Origin: Virgisporangium aurantiacum
GTDB lineage: Bacteria > Actinomycetota > Actinomycetes > Mycobacteriales > Micromonosporaceae
Reading direction: 5' to 3'
NCBI RefSeq assembly: GCF_016863635.1
Contig: NZ_BOPG01000100.1
Span: 1-64,000 of the forward strand
DNA: 64,000 nucleotides
Each line of letters opens with the position of its first letter. The first letter of the stretch is position 1. A model generated the notes under the pieces. That model saw only the letters and a list, made by a program, of their open reading frames with translations. It made no database searches and was not told the DNA's origin. Both the position numbers and the translations under genes were made by a program. Below, piece after piece: positions 1 to 8,074 of this stretch.

Positions 1-122
1 AATGCCGCAAGCCTGCGCATCAGGTCCGCCGCCGCCCCGGGCGCGGCCACGAGGCACAGGACGACGGGCGAGGATGCCGCCTCGTCGCGCTGTTCCGATT
101 CCGACGGGCGGGCGCCACTCAT
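1..122 (-). CDS. possible 5' end of a minus-strand gene (partial)
   Basis: An ATG at 122-120 on the minus strand opens a frame that runs off the left edge without a stop. The visible 40 residues begin MSGARPSESEQRDEAASS and continue into a hydrophobic stretch (PVVLCLVAAPGAAADLMRRLAA). Its position, divergent from the BON gene with a 111-base gap, is sensible for a gene start. The ribosome site is weak (GGGA about 13 bases upstream) and too little is present to assign a family. Confidence 0.35.
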   Translation of the reverse strand, partial: MSGARPSESEQRDEAASSPVVLCLVAAPGAAADLMRRLAA

Positions 123-233
123 CGGCACAGTGTCCCAGAACGGGCGCCTCCACAATCACCCCGCAAGGGCTAGCCCGGATCACCCGAACGCGACAGATAG
201 TCGTGGAAAGCCACACGACATGGAGGACTCCGG

Positions 234-905
234 ATGACTTCGGCAACGACAACACTGACCGATGAACAGATTCAGCGTGAGGTACTCGCGGAGCTGAAGT
301 GGGACTCGCGGCTACAGCCGAACGAGATCGGCGTGGCGGTGAAGGACGGAGTCGTGACACTGACCGGGACGGTCGACTCCTTCGTCAAGAAGTGGGCGGC
401 GGAGAACGCGGCGCAACGGGTGCGCGGGGTTCAGGCGATCGCGAACGACATCGAGGTGCGGCTGACGGGCGACGACCGGCGCACCGACTCCGACATCGCG
501 TCCGCGGCGGCCCGCGCGCTCGAATGGGACGGTCTCGTCCCCGACGGCGCCGTCAAGGTCACGGTGTCGGACGGCTGGGTCACGCTGCGCGGAACCGTGG
601 AGTGGGAGTACCAGCGGCGCGCCGCGGAACGGGCGGTCCGCGCGCTGCCCGGCGTGTCGGGGATCAGCAACCTCGTCACGGTACGGCCGCGGTCCACGCC
701 GAGCGACCTGAAGCAGAAGATCAAGGATGCCCTGATCCGCAGCGCCGCAACCGACGCCCAGTCGATCGAGATCACGATCGACGGCGACCGCGTCATCCTC
801 GACGGCACCGTCCGGTCCTGGGCCGAGAAACACGAAGCGGAGCGGGTCGCCTGGTCAGCACCGGGAATCACCGCCGTCCAGAACCGGATCGTGGTCCGAC
901 CGTGA
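234..905 (+). CDS. triple BON-domain protein (OsmY-like)
   Basis: A 223-residue protein made almost entirely of three BON domains, at about residues 8-76, 84-152 and 157-223. Each has the family's pattern of an amphipathic helix, V(K/T)V.DG.VTL.GTV and a helix leading to G(V/I)..(I/V).N.(I/V).V. BON domains are thought to bind phospholipid or other surfaces, and OsmY-type proteins are linked to osmotic and envelope stress. No signal peptide or membrane segment is present, so a cytoplasmic location is likely. The start is supported by GGAGG seven bases before the ATG. It stands alone, with no operon partner. Confidence 0.9.
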   Translation: MTSATTTLTDEQIQREVLAELKWDSRLQPNEIGVAVKDGVVTLTGTVDSFVKKWAAENAAQRVRGVQAIANDIEVRLTGDDRRTDSDIASAAARALEWDGLVPDGAVKVTVSDGWVTLRGTVEWEYQRRAAERAVRALPGVSGISNLVTVRPRSTPSDLKQKIKDALIRSAATDAQSIEITIDGDRVILDGTVRSWAEKHEAERVAWSAPGITAVQNRIVVRP

Positions 906-1046
906 CCCCGCGGCGGTGACAGCGATTCCACATCGTCAACGTCTGCGGGTGCCCCCGGCATCGAGAATCTGACCCACAACGGATAGTCCCGGCTCACCTC
1001 CACGCGGACGGTTGGGCCGACCGGTGAACCGTATCGGGAGGACCGA

Positions 1047-1290
1047 ATGACGAGTCACCGTGTTTGATCCGTTTGATCATCCCGGGCTCCCCGTCGACCG
1101 TCATGGCCGGCACTGGCACGAGCTCGATGTCGAGCCGGTCGACGTGCGGGCGGCCGACTCCGACACGCGCTGTCGAGTGAGCACGATGGAGGGGATCGAG
1201 GCGGCCTCCGCGCTGTTCGACCGGCGGCTCGTACAGCGCTGTCCCGACGTCGACTCGCGCCAGGTGGTCGGGCGCCTGGGTACGGCCGCG
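1047..1290 (+). pseudogene. 5' fragment of a ferritin/rubrerythrin-like gene
   Basis: A GGGAGG site precedes ATG 1047, but that frame stops after six codons (MTSHRV). One base out of frame, from GTG 1060, the translation reads as a plausible protein start: V/MFDPFDHPGLPVDRHGRHW, then a TRCRVSTMEGIE segment and ALFDRRLVQRCPD. From memory this matches the N-terminus of a widespread actinobacterial ferritin-like hypothetical protein (usual pattern YTRCRVITMNGIEVEA..F.HQ). Similarity ends near 1290 and the remainder is missing. I read it as a frameshifted and truncated remnant; no database check was possible. Confidence 0.4.
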
Positions 1291-1332
1291 CCGTCCCCAA
1301 TCGTGCGTGCGCCAGGTCATGCGAAAGGACCG

Positions 1333-2559
1333 TCACTGGTTCAGGACGTGTCGAGTCCGGTCCCCGGTCCAGGCCGCTTCGAGGATCGCGGTCAGGCTGG
1401 CGGTGTCGGTCGGGCCTGGATGGTTCTGGATCAATCGGGTGATGCCACCGGCCGTCTCCGCGAAGCGCGGGAGGTCGGCGCGTGCCACGCCGATGTCCGC
1501 CAAGGTGGAAGGGATGCCGATGTCGGCTAGCAGCCCGTCGAGCCAGGTGAGGAACGTATCCGCGGCCTCGGCATCGGAGGCGTCGGCCACGTCGAGCCCG
1601 CACACCCCGGCGAGAATGGTCAACCGGTCGCCGATGGCATCCCTGGCCGCGTCCAGCGCGTAGGGCAGCAGCAGCCCGACGCCCAGACCGTGCGGCGTGT
1701 GGGTGGCCGCGCCGACGAGGTACTGCAGGGCGTGCGGGGCCCCGTTGCCGGCGTGGGAGAACGCGAGCCCGGCGAGCATGGATCCGTAGGACATGTCCGC
1801 GCGTGCGTCCTTGTCGCCTCCGTCGCTGACGGCACGGCGCAGGCTGCGGGCGATCCGCTCCGCGGCCAGCAGCGCGTAGTGATCGGTGACCGGGTTGCGA
1901 CCGAGGAAGACCTGCTCCACCGGGTCGCGCGGTCCGTGGACGCGGGGTCGCGCGATGTAGCTCTCCACCGCGTGGCACAAGGCGTCGATGCCGGAGTGGG
2001 CGGTGACCGTCACCGGGCAGGAGTAGGTGAGCTCGGGGTCGACGATGGCGAAGTCGGGCACGAGGTGGACGCTGGAGACCCCCACCTTCAGCTCGCGGTC
2101 CGGGTCGGTCAACACCGAGACCGGCGTGAGCTCGGAGCCGGTGCCCGACGTCGTCGGAACCGCGACGAGAGGAATCGTCGGCCCCGGCACCTTCGCCTCG
2201 CCGTAGTAGTCGCGCGGCGTCCCGCCGTGGCGCCGGATGACGCCGACGATCTTGGCGAGGTCGATCACGGAGCCGCCGCCGATGGCGAGGATGACGTCGG
2301 CGTCGACCTCTGCGGCGACCGAGACGGCCACCGCGACATTGTCTATCGGCACGTCCGGAACCGCGTCGGCGAACACCCCGACGACCTCGACCTTCTCCCG
2401 CACTGCGGCCACGATCCCGGCCACGCCCGGCTGCTCCAGAAGAACCCGGTCGGTCACGACGAGGACTCGCGAGCCACACTCGGCCACCACCCGTGGGATG
2501 TTCTGCGCGACCCCTTCGCCCACTATCAGCTGGCGCGGTCCGCGGACGGTCTCAAGCAT
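1333..2559 (-). CDS. iron-containing alcohol dehydrogenase
   Basis: A 408-residue group III (Fe-type) alcohol dehydrogenase, of usual length for the family. The N-terminal Rossmann half carries the NAD(P)-binding GGGS at about 94-97 and the TTSGTGSE loop at about 136-143. The C-terminal helical half carries the metal ligands D192, H196, H276 and H290. Family members oxidise diols, polyols or aldehyde-alcohols, or reduce maleylacetate. It is the last gene of a seven-gene operon and follows an aldehyde dehydrogenase by 45 bases, so an alcohol-to-aldehyde-to-acid route is likely. The start has GAGAGG upstream. The substrate is not predictable. Confidence 0.9.
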   Translation of the reverse strand: MLETVRGPRQLIVGEGVAQNIPRVVAECGSRVLVVTDRVLLEQPGVAGIVAAVREKVEVVGVFADAVPDVPIDNVAVAVSVAAEVDADVILAIGGGSVIDLAKIVGVIRRHGGTPRDYYGEAKVPGPTIPLVAVPTTSGTGSELTPVSVLTDPDRELKVGVSSVHLVPDFAIVDPELTYSCPVTVTAHSGIDALCHAVESYIARPRVHGPRDPVEQVFLGRNPVTDHYALLAAERIARSLRRAVSDGGDKDARADMSYGSMLAGLAFSHAGNGAPHALQYLVGAATHTPHGLGVGLLLPYALDAARDAIGDRLTILAGVCGLDVADASDAEAADTFLTWLDGLLADIGIPSTLADIGVARADLPRFAETAGGITRLIQNHPGPTDTASLTAILEAAWTGDRTRHVLNQ

Positions 2560-2604
2560 GTCCGTGCCTCTCAGGAACGTCGGTGGCGAGGTGCAGGAGG
2601 CCGG

Positions 2605-4065
2605 TCACGAAAGGTCGATCGCCGCGTAGGTGACGTCGAGGTACTCGAGGATGCCCTCGTGCGACCCCTCCTTGCCGATCCCGGATTGCTTCACGCCTCC
2701 GAACGGAGCCGACGGGTCCGAGATCAGACCACGGTTGATGCCGAGCATCCCCGTCTCCAGCCCTTCGGCGAACCGGAGCGCCCGCTGGAGGTCACGGGTG
2801 AAGACGTATCCGGCCAGGCCGTGCTCGGTGTCGTTGGCCTTCGCCATCACCTCGTCGTCGGACGTGAACGAGATGATCGGCGCCACCGGGCCGAAGATCT
2901 CCGCGTCCAGCATCCGTGCGTCTTCGGGCACGTCGACGAGGACCGTCGGCGGGTAGAAGTGGCCCGGCCCATCCGGACGCTCGCCGCCCACCAGGACACG
3001 GGCGCCTCGGTCGACCGCGTCGGCGACGAGCTCGTCGATCTTGGTGACCGAGGCCTCGTCGATCAGCGCCCCGACGTCCACACCGTCGTCGAGACCGTGG
3101 CCCACCGAAAGCGCGCCCATCCGCTCGGCGAAGCGCGCCGTGAACTCCTCGCGCACCGGCTCCTCGACATAGATCCGGTTGGCCGCGATGCAGGACTCCC
3201 CGATGTTGCGCATCTTGGCCACCATGGCGCCGTCGAGCGCGACGTCCAGGTCCGCGTCGGCACACACGATCAAGGCCGCGTTGCCGCCGAGTTCCATGGA
3301 GGTGCGCAGCACGTTGTCCGCCGCCTGTCGCAGCAGCACGCGCCCGACCTCGGTCGACCCGGTGAACGAGAGCTTGCGGGTCCGGCGGTCGGCCAGCAGT
3401 GCGGAGACCACCTCGCCGGGACGCTTGGTCGTCACCACGTTGACGACGCCTGGGGGAACGCCGACCTCCTCCATGACGCGGGCCAGGAACAGCATCGTCA
3501 GTGGCGTCTGAGCCGCTGGCTTGGTGATCGTCGTGCAGCCCGCCGCCAGCGCAGGAGCGATCTTGCGGGCACCCATGGCCAACGGAAAGTTCCAGGGCGT
3601 CACGAAGACACACGGTCCCACCGGCTTCGGCACGGTGAGGATGCGATATCCACCAGCGGGAGCGGTGTTGTAGCGCCCTTCGACGCGCACCGCCTCCTCG
3701 GCGAACCAACGGAAGAACTCGGCGCCGTAGGCCACCTCTGCCCGCGCCTGGGCGAGCGGCTTGCCCATCTCGAGGGTTATGAGCCGGGCGACCTCCTCGG
3801 ATCGCCCGGTCAGTGCCCGGTACGTCGCGGTCAACAACTCTGACCGTTGTCGGGGCGGGGTCGCCGCCCACTCCGCCATTGCCTTGCTCGCCACGTCCAG
3901 AGCGGCGAGCCCGTCGACGACGTCGGCGTCCGCCACCTCGGCGATGGTCCTGCCGGTGGCCGGGTCCTCGACGGCAAAGGTGGCTCCGCCGGCGGCGTCG
4001 CGCCAGGCGTCGCCGATCCGGAGCCGCCGGTGCTCGGGGGCCAGGACATTCATCGGGTCACTCAT
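2605..4065 (-). CDS. NAD(P)-dependent aldehyde dehydrogenase (succinate-semialdehyde type)
   Basis: A 486-residue aldehyde dehydrogenase that oxidises an aldehyde to the acid. Visible motifs are N159 in TPWNFP, K182 in the TKPA cofactor loop, FTGSTEVG, the general base E258 in ELGGNA and the nucleophile C292 in GESCIAANR. The closest well-known subgroup is the succinate-semialdehyde/glutarate-semialdehyde type. The frame stays open upstream into the ATPase gene, but the start at 4065 is favoured by GGAGGTGA just ahead and a four-base gap after the preceding stop. Its partner alcohol dehydrogenase follows. Confidence 0.9.
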   Translation of the reverse strand: MSDPMNVLAPEHRRLRIGDAWRDAAGGATFAVEDPATGRTIAEVADADVVDGLAALDVASKAMAEWAATPPRQRSELLTATYRALTGRSEEVARLITLEMGKPLAQARAEVAYGAEFFRWFAEEAVRVEGRYNTAPAGGYRILTVPKPVGPCVFVTPWNFPLAMGARKIAPALAAGCTTITKPAAQTPLTMLFLARVMEEVGVPPGVVNVVTTKRPGEVVSALLADRRTRKLSFTGSTEVGRVLLRQAADNVLRTSMELGGNAALIVCADADLDVALDGAMVAKMRNIGESCIAANRIYVEEPVREEFTARFAERMGALSVGHGLDDGVDVGALIDEASVTKIDELVADAVDRGARVLVGGERPDGPGHFYPPTVLVDVPEDARMLDAEIFGPVAPIISFTSDDEVMAKANDTEHGLAGYVFTRDLQRALRFAEGLETGMLGINRGLISDPSAPFGGVKQSGIGKEGSHEGILEYLDVTYAAIDLS

Positions 4066-4069
4066 CGCG

Positions 4070-5146
4070 TCACCTCCCGGCCTCGGACAGCGCGAGCCCG
4101 GTGTCCGCATCGAACAGGTGCGCACGATCCAGGTCGACCGTGACGAGCAGCCGCTCGCCCGGCGTACCGGTGACCGTGGGTCGAGCCTTGACCTTGAGCA
4201 TTTCCGTGCCCACCCGGACATCGATGACCGTTCGGTCACCGAGCGGCTCGAGTGCGTAGAGCTCACCCGCCAACGACGCGTTCCCACGCTGCTCCACCGA
4301 CAGGTCCTCCGCGCGCACGCCCAGCAGCAGCTGACGACCGTCCTCCGCCGTGGTCCAGCGGGGCCGCGGCAGCGTCCAACCCTGCGCCCCGACCAGACGA
4401 TCTCCCTCGGCGTGGCAGGCGAGCAGGCTGATCCGCGGGCTTCCGACGAAGCCTGCGACCCACCGGTTGGCCGGACGCTCGTACACCTCGGTGGGCGTTC
4501 CGACCTGTTGCACCGTCCCCTCCTTGAGGACCGCGACCTGGTCGGCCATGGACAGGGCCTCGACCTGGTCGTTGGTCACGTAGACGAAGGTCGCCCCGAG
4601 GCTGCGGTGGATACGGGTGAGCTCGGTGCGCATCTCGACGCGGAGCTTGAGGTCGAGGTTCGTCAGCGGCTCGTCCATGAGAAACGCGCGTGGGCTACGG
4701 ACCAGCGCCCGGGCCAGGGCGACGCGCTGCATCTCACCGCCCGACAACTGCGCGGGACGGCGCTGCAGCAGACGTTCGATGTGCAGCAGGCCCGACACCC
4801 GCTCGACGGCGGCGGCGACCTCGCTCGACGAACAGCGGCGGGCCCGCAGCGGCGACGCGATGTTCTCGTACGCCGTGTGACGCGGGTAGAGGGCGTAGTT
4901 CTGGAAGACCATGGCCAGATCGCGTGCGGCCGGGTCGTCACCGGTCGCGTCCCTGCCGTCCAGGTGCACCGACCCGGCGTCGAGCTTCTCGAGACCGGCG
5001 ATGGCTCGCAGGGTCGTCGTCTTGCCGGCCCCGGAGGGCCCGAGCACGACGAAGAACGAGCCGTCCGGCACGTCCAGGCTCACCCCGTCCAGGGCCTGGA
5101 CGTCACCGAAGGACTTGCGCAGCCCGTGCACTGCCACGGTTGCCAT
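4070..5146 (-). CDS. CUT1-type ABC transporter ATPase, H-loop His replaced by Asn
   Basis: A 358-residue sugar-type import ATPase with a C-terminal TOBE-like region. It has Walker A GPSGAGKTTT (36-45), a Q-loop in MVFQNYALYP, the signature LSGGEMQ (134-140) and Walker B RAFLMDEP. The switch position that is normally His reads Asn: YVTNDQVEAL, N192, codon AAC. It is the second of two adjacent ATPase genes, and its ATG overlaps the stop of the first (TGATG). Paired ATPases of this sort occur in the glycerol importer GlpSTPQV of rhizobia, so an asymmetric heterodimer with one weak site is likely. Confidence 0.9.
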   Translation of the reverse strand: MATVAVHGLRKSFGDVQALDGVSLDVPDGSFFVVLGPSGAGKTTTLRAIAGLEKLDAGSVHLDGRDATGDDPAARDLAMVFQNYALYPRHTAYENIASPLRARRCSSSEVAAAVERVSGLLHIERLLQRRPAQLSGGEMQRVALARALVRSPRAFLMDEPLTNLDLKLRVEMRTELTRIHRSLGATFVYVTNDQVEALSMADQVAVLKEGTVQQVGTPTEVYERPANRWVAGFVGSPRISLLACHAEGDRLVGAQGWTLPRPRWTTAEDGRQLLLGVRAEDLSVEQRGNASLAGELYALEPLGDRTVIDVRVGTEMLKVKARPTVTGTPGERLLVTVDLDRAHLFDADTGLALSEAGR

Positions 5147-6213
5147 CAGGCCACCAGCTCTTCCGTGTTCACGTCGTAGACCGCCGGGGTCCCGCCGCTG
5201 TGCCGCAGCCCGACCGGTGCGTCGGCGGCGAAACGGACGGTCGGTGGCATCCGGACCCGTACGTCGCGCTGGCCGCCGTGGTCGATCACGTAGATGATCT
5301 CGTCGCCCAGCCCCTCCGCCGCGACGACGCGGGCCGGGACCGAGTGTTCCGCCCCTGGTTCTGTGACCTCCAGCGCCTCCGGCCGGACGCCTGCGACCAG
5401 GCCACGGTCGCGCGGCAGGCCCGGCGGTGGCGTGAGGACCAGTCCGCCCTGACCGCGCAGCTTTCCGTCGGCCACCTCCACCTCGATCAGGTTCATCGGC
5501 GGCGAGCCGATGAACGCGGCGCAGAAGAGACTCGCCGGACGGTCGTAGACCTCCAGCGGCGTGCCGATCTGCTCGACGCGGCCCTTGTTGAGGATGGCGA
5601 TCCGGTGACCGAGCGACATCGCCTCGACCTGGTCGTGGGTGACGTAGACCATCGTGGTCCCCAGCTGCCCCTGCAGGTGCTTGATCTCCGTGCGCATGTC
5701 CGCCCGCAGCTCCGCGTCCAGATTGGTGAGAGGTTCGTCCATGAGGAACGCGCGCGGTCGCCGCACGAGGGCGCGGGCAAGCGCGACGCGTTGCTGCTCC
5801 CCGCCCGACAGCCGGCTCGGTCGCCGGTCGAGGAGCGGACCGAGCCGCATCAGCCGGGCGGCCTCGTCGACGCGCTCGCGCACCTGCGGCTTGGGCAGTC
5901 CCTCGGCCCGCAGAGGGAAGGCCAGGTTGTCGCGGACTCTCAGATGCGGGTAGAGAGCGTAGAACTGGAACACCATGGCGATGTCGCGCTCGGCGGGCGG
6001 CAGGTCGTTGACCAGTGTGCTGCCGATGCGGATGTCGCCCGTCGTCTGCCTCTCCAAACCGGCGATGGCGCGCAGCGTGGTCGTCTTGCCGCAACCCGAC
6101 GGGCCGAGCATCACGAACAGCTCGCCGTCGCCGATGGACAGGTCCACATGGTCGACTGCGACCGTCCCGTCCGGGTAGCGCTTGTGCAGGGCGGTGACCT
6201 CGATGCCCGCCAT
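5146..6213 (-). CDS. CUT1-type ABC transporter ATPase
   Basis: A 355-residue import ATPase with all motifs intact: Walker A GPSGCGKTTT (37-46), Q-loop MVFQFYALYP, signature LSGGEQQ (135-141), Walker B AFLMDEP and H-loop H193 in YVTHDQVEAM. A TOBE-type regulatory domain fills the C-terminal 120 residues. The ATG overlaps the upstream permease stop in a TGATG arrangement, and the gene's own stop overlaps the next ATPase start, so translation is coupled. With its partner it should energise the two permeases encoded just upstream. Confidence 0.93.
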   Translation of the reverse strand: MAGIEVTALHKRYPDGTVAVDHVDLSIGDGELFVMLGPSGCGKTTTLRAIAGLERQTTGDIRIGSTLVNDLPPAERDIAMVFQFYALYPHLRVRDNLAFPLRAEGLPKPQVRERVDEAARLMRLGPLLDRRPSRLSGGEQQRVALARALVRRPRAFLMDEPLTNLDAELRADMRTEIKHLQGQLGTTMVYVTHDQVEAMSLGHRIAILNKGRVEQIGTPLEVYDRPASLFCAAFIGSPPMNLIEVEVADGKLRGQGGLVLTPPPGLPRDRGLVAGVRPEALEVTEPGAEHSVPARVVAAEGLGDEIIYVIDHGGQRDVRVRMPPTVRFAADAPVGLRHSGGTPAVYDVNTEELVA

Positions 6214-7124
6214 CAGCGTCGCACCGCGCCGAGCGTCACACCGGCGACGAGATGCTTGCGCACCAGGTAGGCGAAGACGAGCACCGGCAGGGCGAACACG
6301 ACGGAGGAGGCGGCCACGAGTCCCCAGTCCACCGTGGTGCCACCGATGAGGCCGGCGATGGCGGGTGGAGCCGTTCGCACCTCGTCGCTGGAGGTGAGGA
6401 AGATGGCGAAGACGAACTCGTTCCACGAGAAGATGAGTGAGAAGACCGCCGTCGCGGCGATGCCGGGCACGAGCAGGGGAAGGGTGAATCGCCGGAACGC
6501 CTGCAGGCGTGTGTAGCCGTCGAGCATGGCGGCATCCTCGTACTCCGCGGGCACCTCGTCGACGAACCCCTTCATCATCCAGATCGTGAACGGGACGTTG
6601 AACGCGGTGTAGATGAGGATCAGGCCGAGCTTGGTGTCGACGAGCCCGATCGCGCGGTACATCAGGAAGATCGGGATCACGACCACCACGGGCGGCATGA
6701 AGCGGGTGGACAGGATGAAGAACAGCTGGTCCTTCTTGGCCCTCATGGCGAAGCGTGAATAGGCCCAGGCCGCCGGGACCCCCAGAACGGTGGCGAGCGC
6801 CGTGGAGACCCCGGCGACCAGAACGGAGTTGAGGAACGCGACGGACAACGCCGAGCGACCGCCGTCGGAGGAGACGAACACGTCCTTGAAATGGTCCATG
6901 GTGAACGTGAAGCCGAAGAACTTGGCCGGGATGGCGTAAACATCCCGGTTCTCCTTGACGGACGTCTCGATCATCCACAGCACCGGAAAGAGCATGACGA
7001 CGGCCAGGACGGTCAGCAGCGCGACCTCCAGCACGGAACGGCCCCGGCCGCCGAAGCGGCGCGCGGGGCGCGTGCGGTCCCGCACCGGCCCTGTGGACAC
7101 GGCCTCGTCGACGGAGATGGCCAT
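6213..7124 (-). CDS. carbohydrate ABC transporter permease (MalG-like)
   Basis: A 303-residue inner-membrane permease of the binding-protein-dependent family. After a basic cytoplasmic start there are six predicted membrane segments. The ATPase-contacting EAA loop is seen around PAEYEDAAMLDGYTRLQAFRR. This is the MalG-type partner, usually forming a heterodimer with the MalF-type product encoded upstream. Its start overlaps the upstream permease stop (TGATG), and its stop overlaps the ATPase start in the same way. The much longer open frame upstream is rejected in favour of the overlapping ATG. Confidence 0.93.
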   Translation of the reverse strand: MAISVDEAVSTGPVRDRTRPARRFGGRGRSVLEVALLTVLAVVMLFPVLWMIETSVKENRDVYAIPAKFFGFTFTMDHFKDVFVSSDGGRSALSVAFLNSVLVAGVSTALATVLGVPAAWAYSRFAMRAKKDQLFFILSTRFMPPVVVVIPIFLMYRAIGLVDTKLGLILIYTAFNVPFTIWMMKGFVDEVPAEYEDAAMLDGYTRLQAFRRFTLPLLVPGIAATAVFSLIFSWNEFVFAIFLTSSDEVRTAPPAIAGLIGGTTVDWGLVAASSVVFALPVLVFAYLVRKHLVAGVTLGAVRR

Positions 7125-8074
7125 CAGTCCTCCTTGAGCTTGTTCAAGTAGCGCAGGTAGAACTGCGTAAGGACGATGACGACGAGGACCATGAGGATCC
7201 CGTACGCCGAGGCGGTTCCGGTGTTGAAGCCCAGGAACGCGACCTTGTAGACGTGAAACGACAACGTCTCGGTGGAAACCCCCGGACCTCCGCTGGTGAG
7301 GATGTACACGAGGTCGAACTGCCGGAAGGCCTCGATGGCCCGGAACAGCACGGCGATGAGGAGCAGCGGCCACACCAGCGGAAGGGTGATGGTGCGGAAC
7401 TTGAACCACTCCGACGCCCGGTCGATCGAGGCGGCCTCGTACAGGTACTTGGGGACCGCGGTGAGGCCCGCGAGTGCGATGAGCATGATGAACGGCGTCC
7501 ATTGCCAGGTGTCGACCACGATCAGGGAAAGCAGTGCCGTCCGCTGCCGGGTGAGCCACTCCACCTGCCCCAGGCCGAGCGAGTCGAGCATGCTGTTGAC
7601 CACGCCGAACTGCGCGTCGAGCATGAACCGCCAGAACAGCCCGACCACCACCGGCGACAGCATCATCGGAACCAGGAACACAGTGGTCAGCAGCCCCCGC
7701 CCGCGCGTGCGCCGTGAGATCAGGTAGGCGATGGTGAAACCGAGCACGGTCTGCAGGGTCACCGCTCCGACCACGAAGACCAACGTCGTCAGGAGCCTCT
7801 GGTGCACCTGCGCCGACGTCAGGATGGCGGTGTAGTTGCCGAACCAGAGGAAATGGGCGGGCCCCCCTTGTGTGGCCGAGTAGTCGGTGAAGGACAGGTA
7901 CAACGTCCACAGCAACGGGAACACCGACATTGCGAGCAACAGCAGCATGGCGGGAGAGGTGAAGGCCACGGCGAGCCGGCGGTCGCTCAGGCGGCGCGGC
8001 CGACGCCGGGCAGGCGGCGTCGGCGTCGCCGCCTGCCCGGGGCCGTCGGTCGTCAAAGGGGCGGGGCCACTCAC
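7124..8074 (-). CDS. carbohydrate ABC transporter permease (MalF-like)
   Basis: A 316-residue permease with six predicted membrane segments; the first follows a long Pro/Arg-rich cytoplasmic leader (residues 1-33). The EAA loop lies around YLYEAASIDRASEWFKFRT. Translation starts at GTG 8074, which overlaps the lipoprotein stop (GTGA), the usual coupled junction. It pairs with the MalG-like permease to form the channel for the substrate delivered by the lipoprotein. Confidence 0.92.
   Translation of the reverse strand: MSGPAPLTTDGPGQAATPTPPARRRPRRLSDRRLAVAFTSPAMLLLLAMSVFPLLWTLYLSFTDYSATQGGPAHFLWFGNYTAILTSAQVHQRLLTTLVFVVGAVTLQTVLGFTIAYLISRRTRGRGLLTTVFLVPMMLSPVVVGLFWRFMLDAQFGVVNSMLDSLGLGQVEWLTRQRTALLSLIVVDTWQWTPFIMLIALAGLTAVPKYLYEAASIDRASEWFKFRTITLPLVWPLLLIAVLFRAIEAFRQFDLVYILTSGGPGVSTETLSFHVYKVAFLGFNTGTASAYGILMVLVVIVLTQFYLRYLNKLKED

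Noticed and set aside
4066..4287. Upstream extension of the aldehyde dehydrogenase by 74 codons
   Set aside because: The extension overlaps the ATPase gene and is Arg/Ser-rich; the ATG at 4065 has a strong ribosome site.
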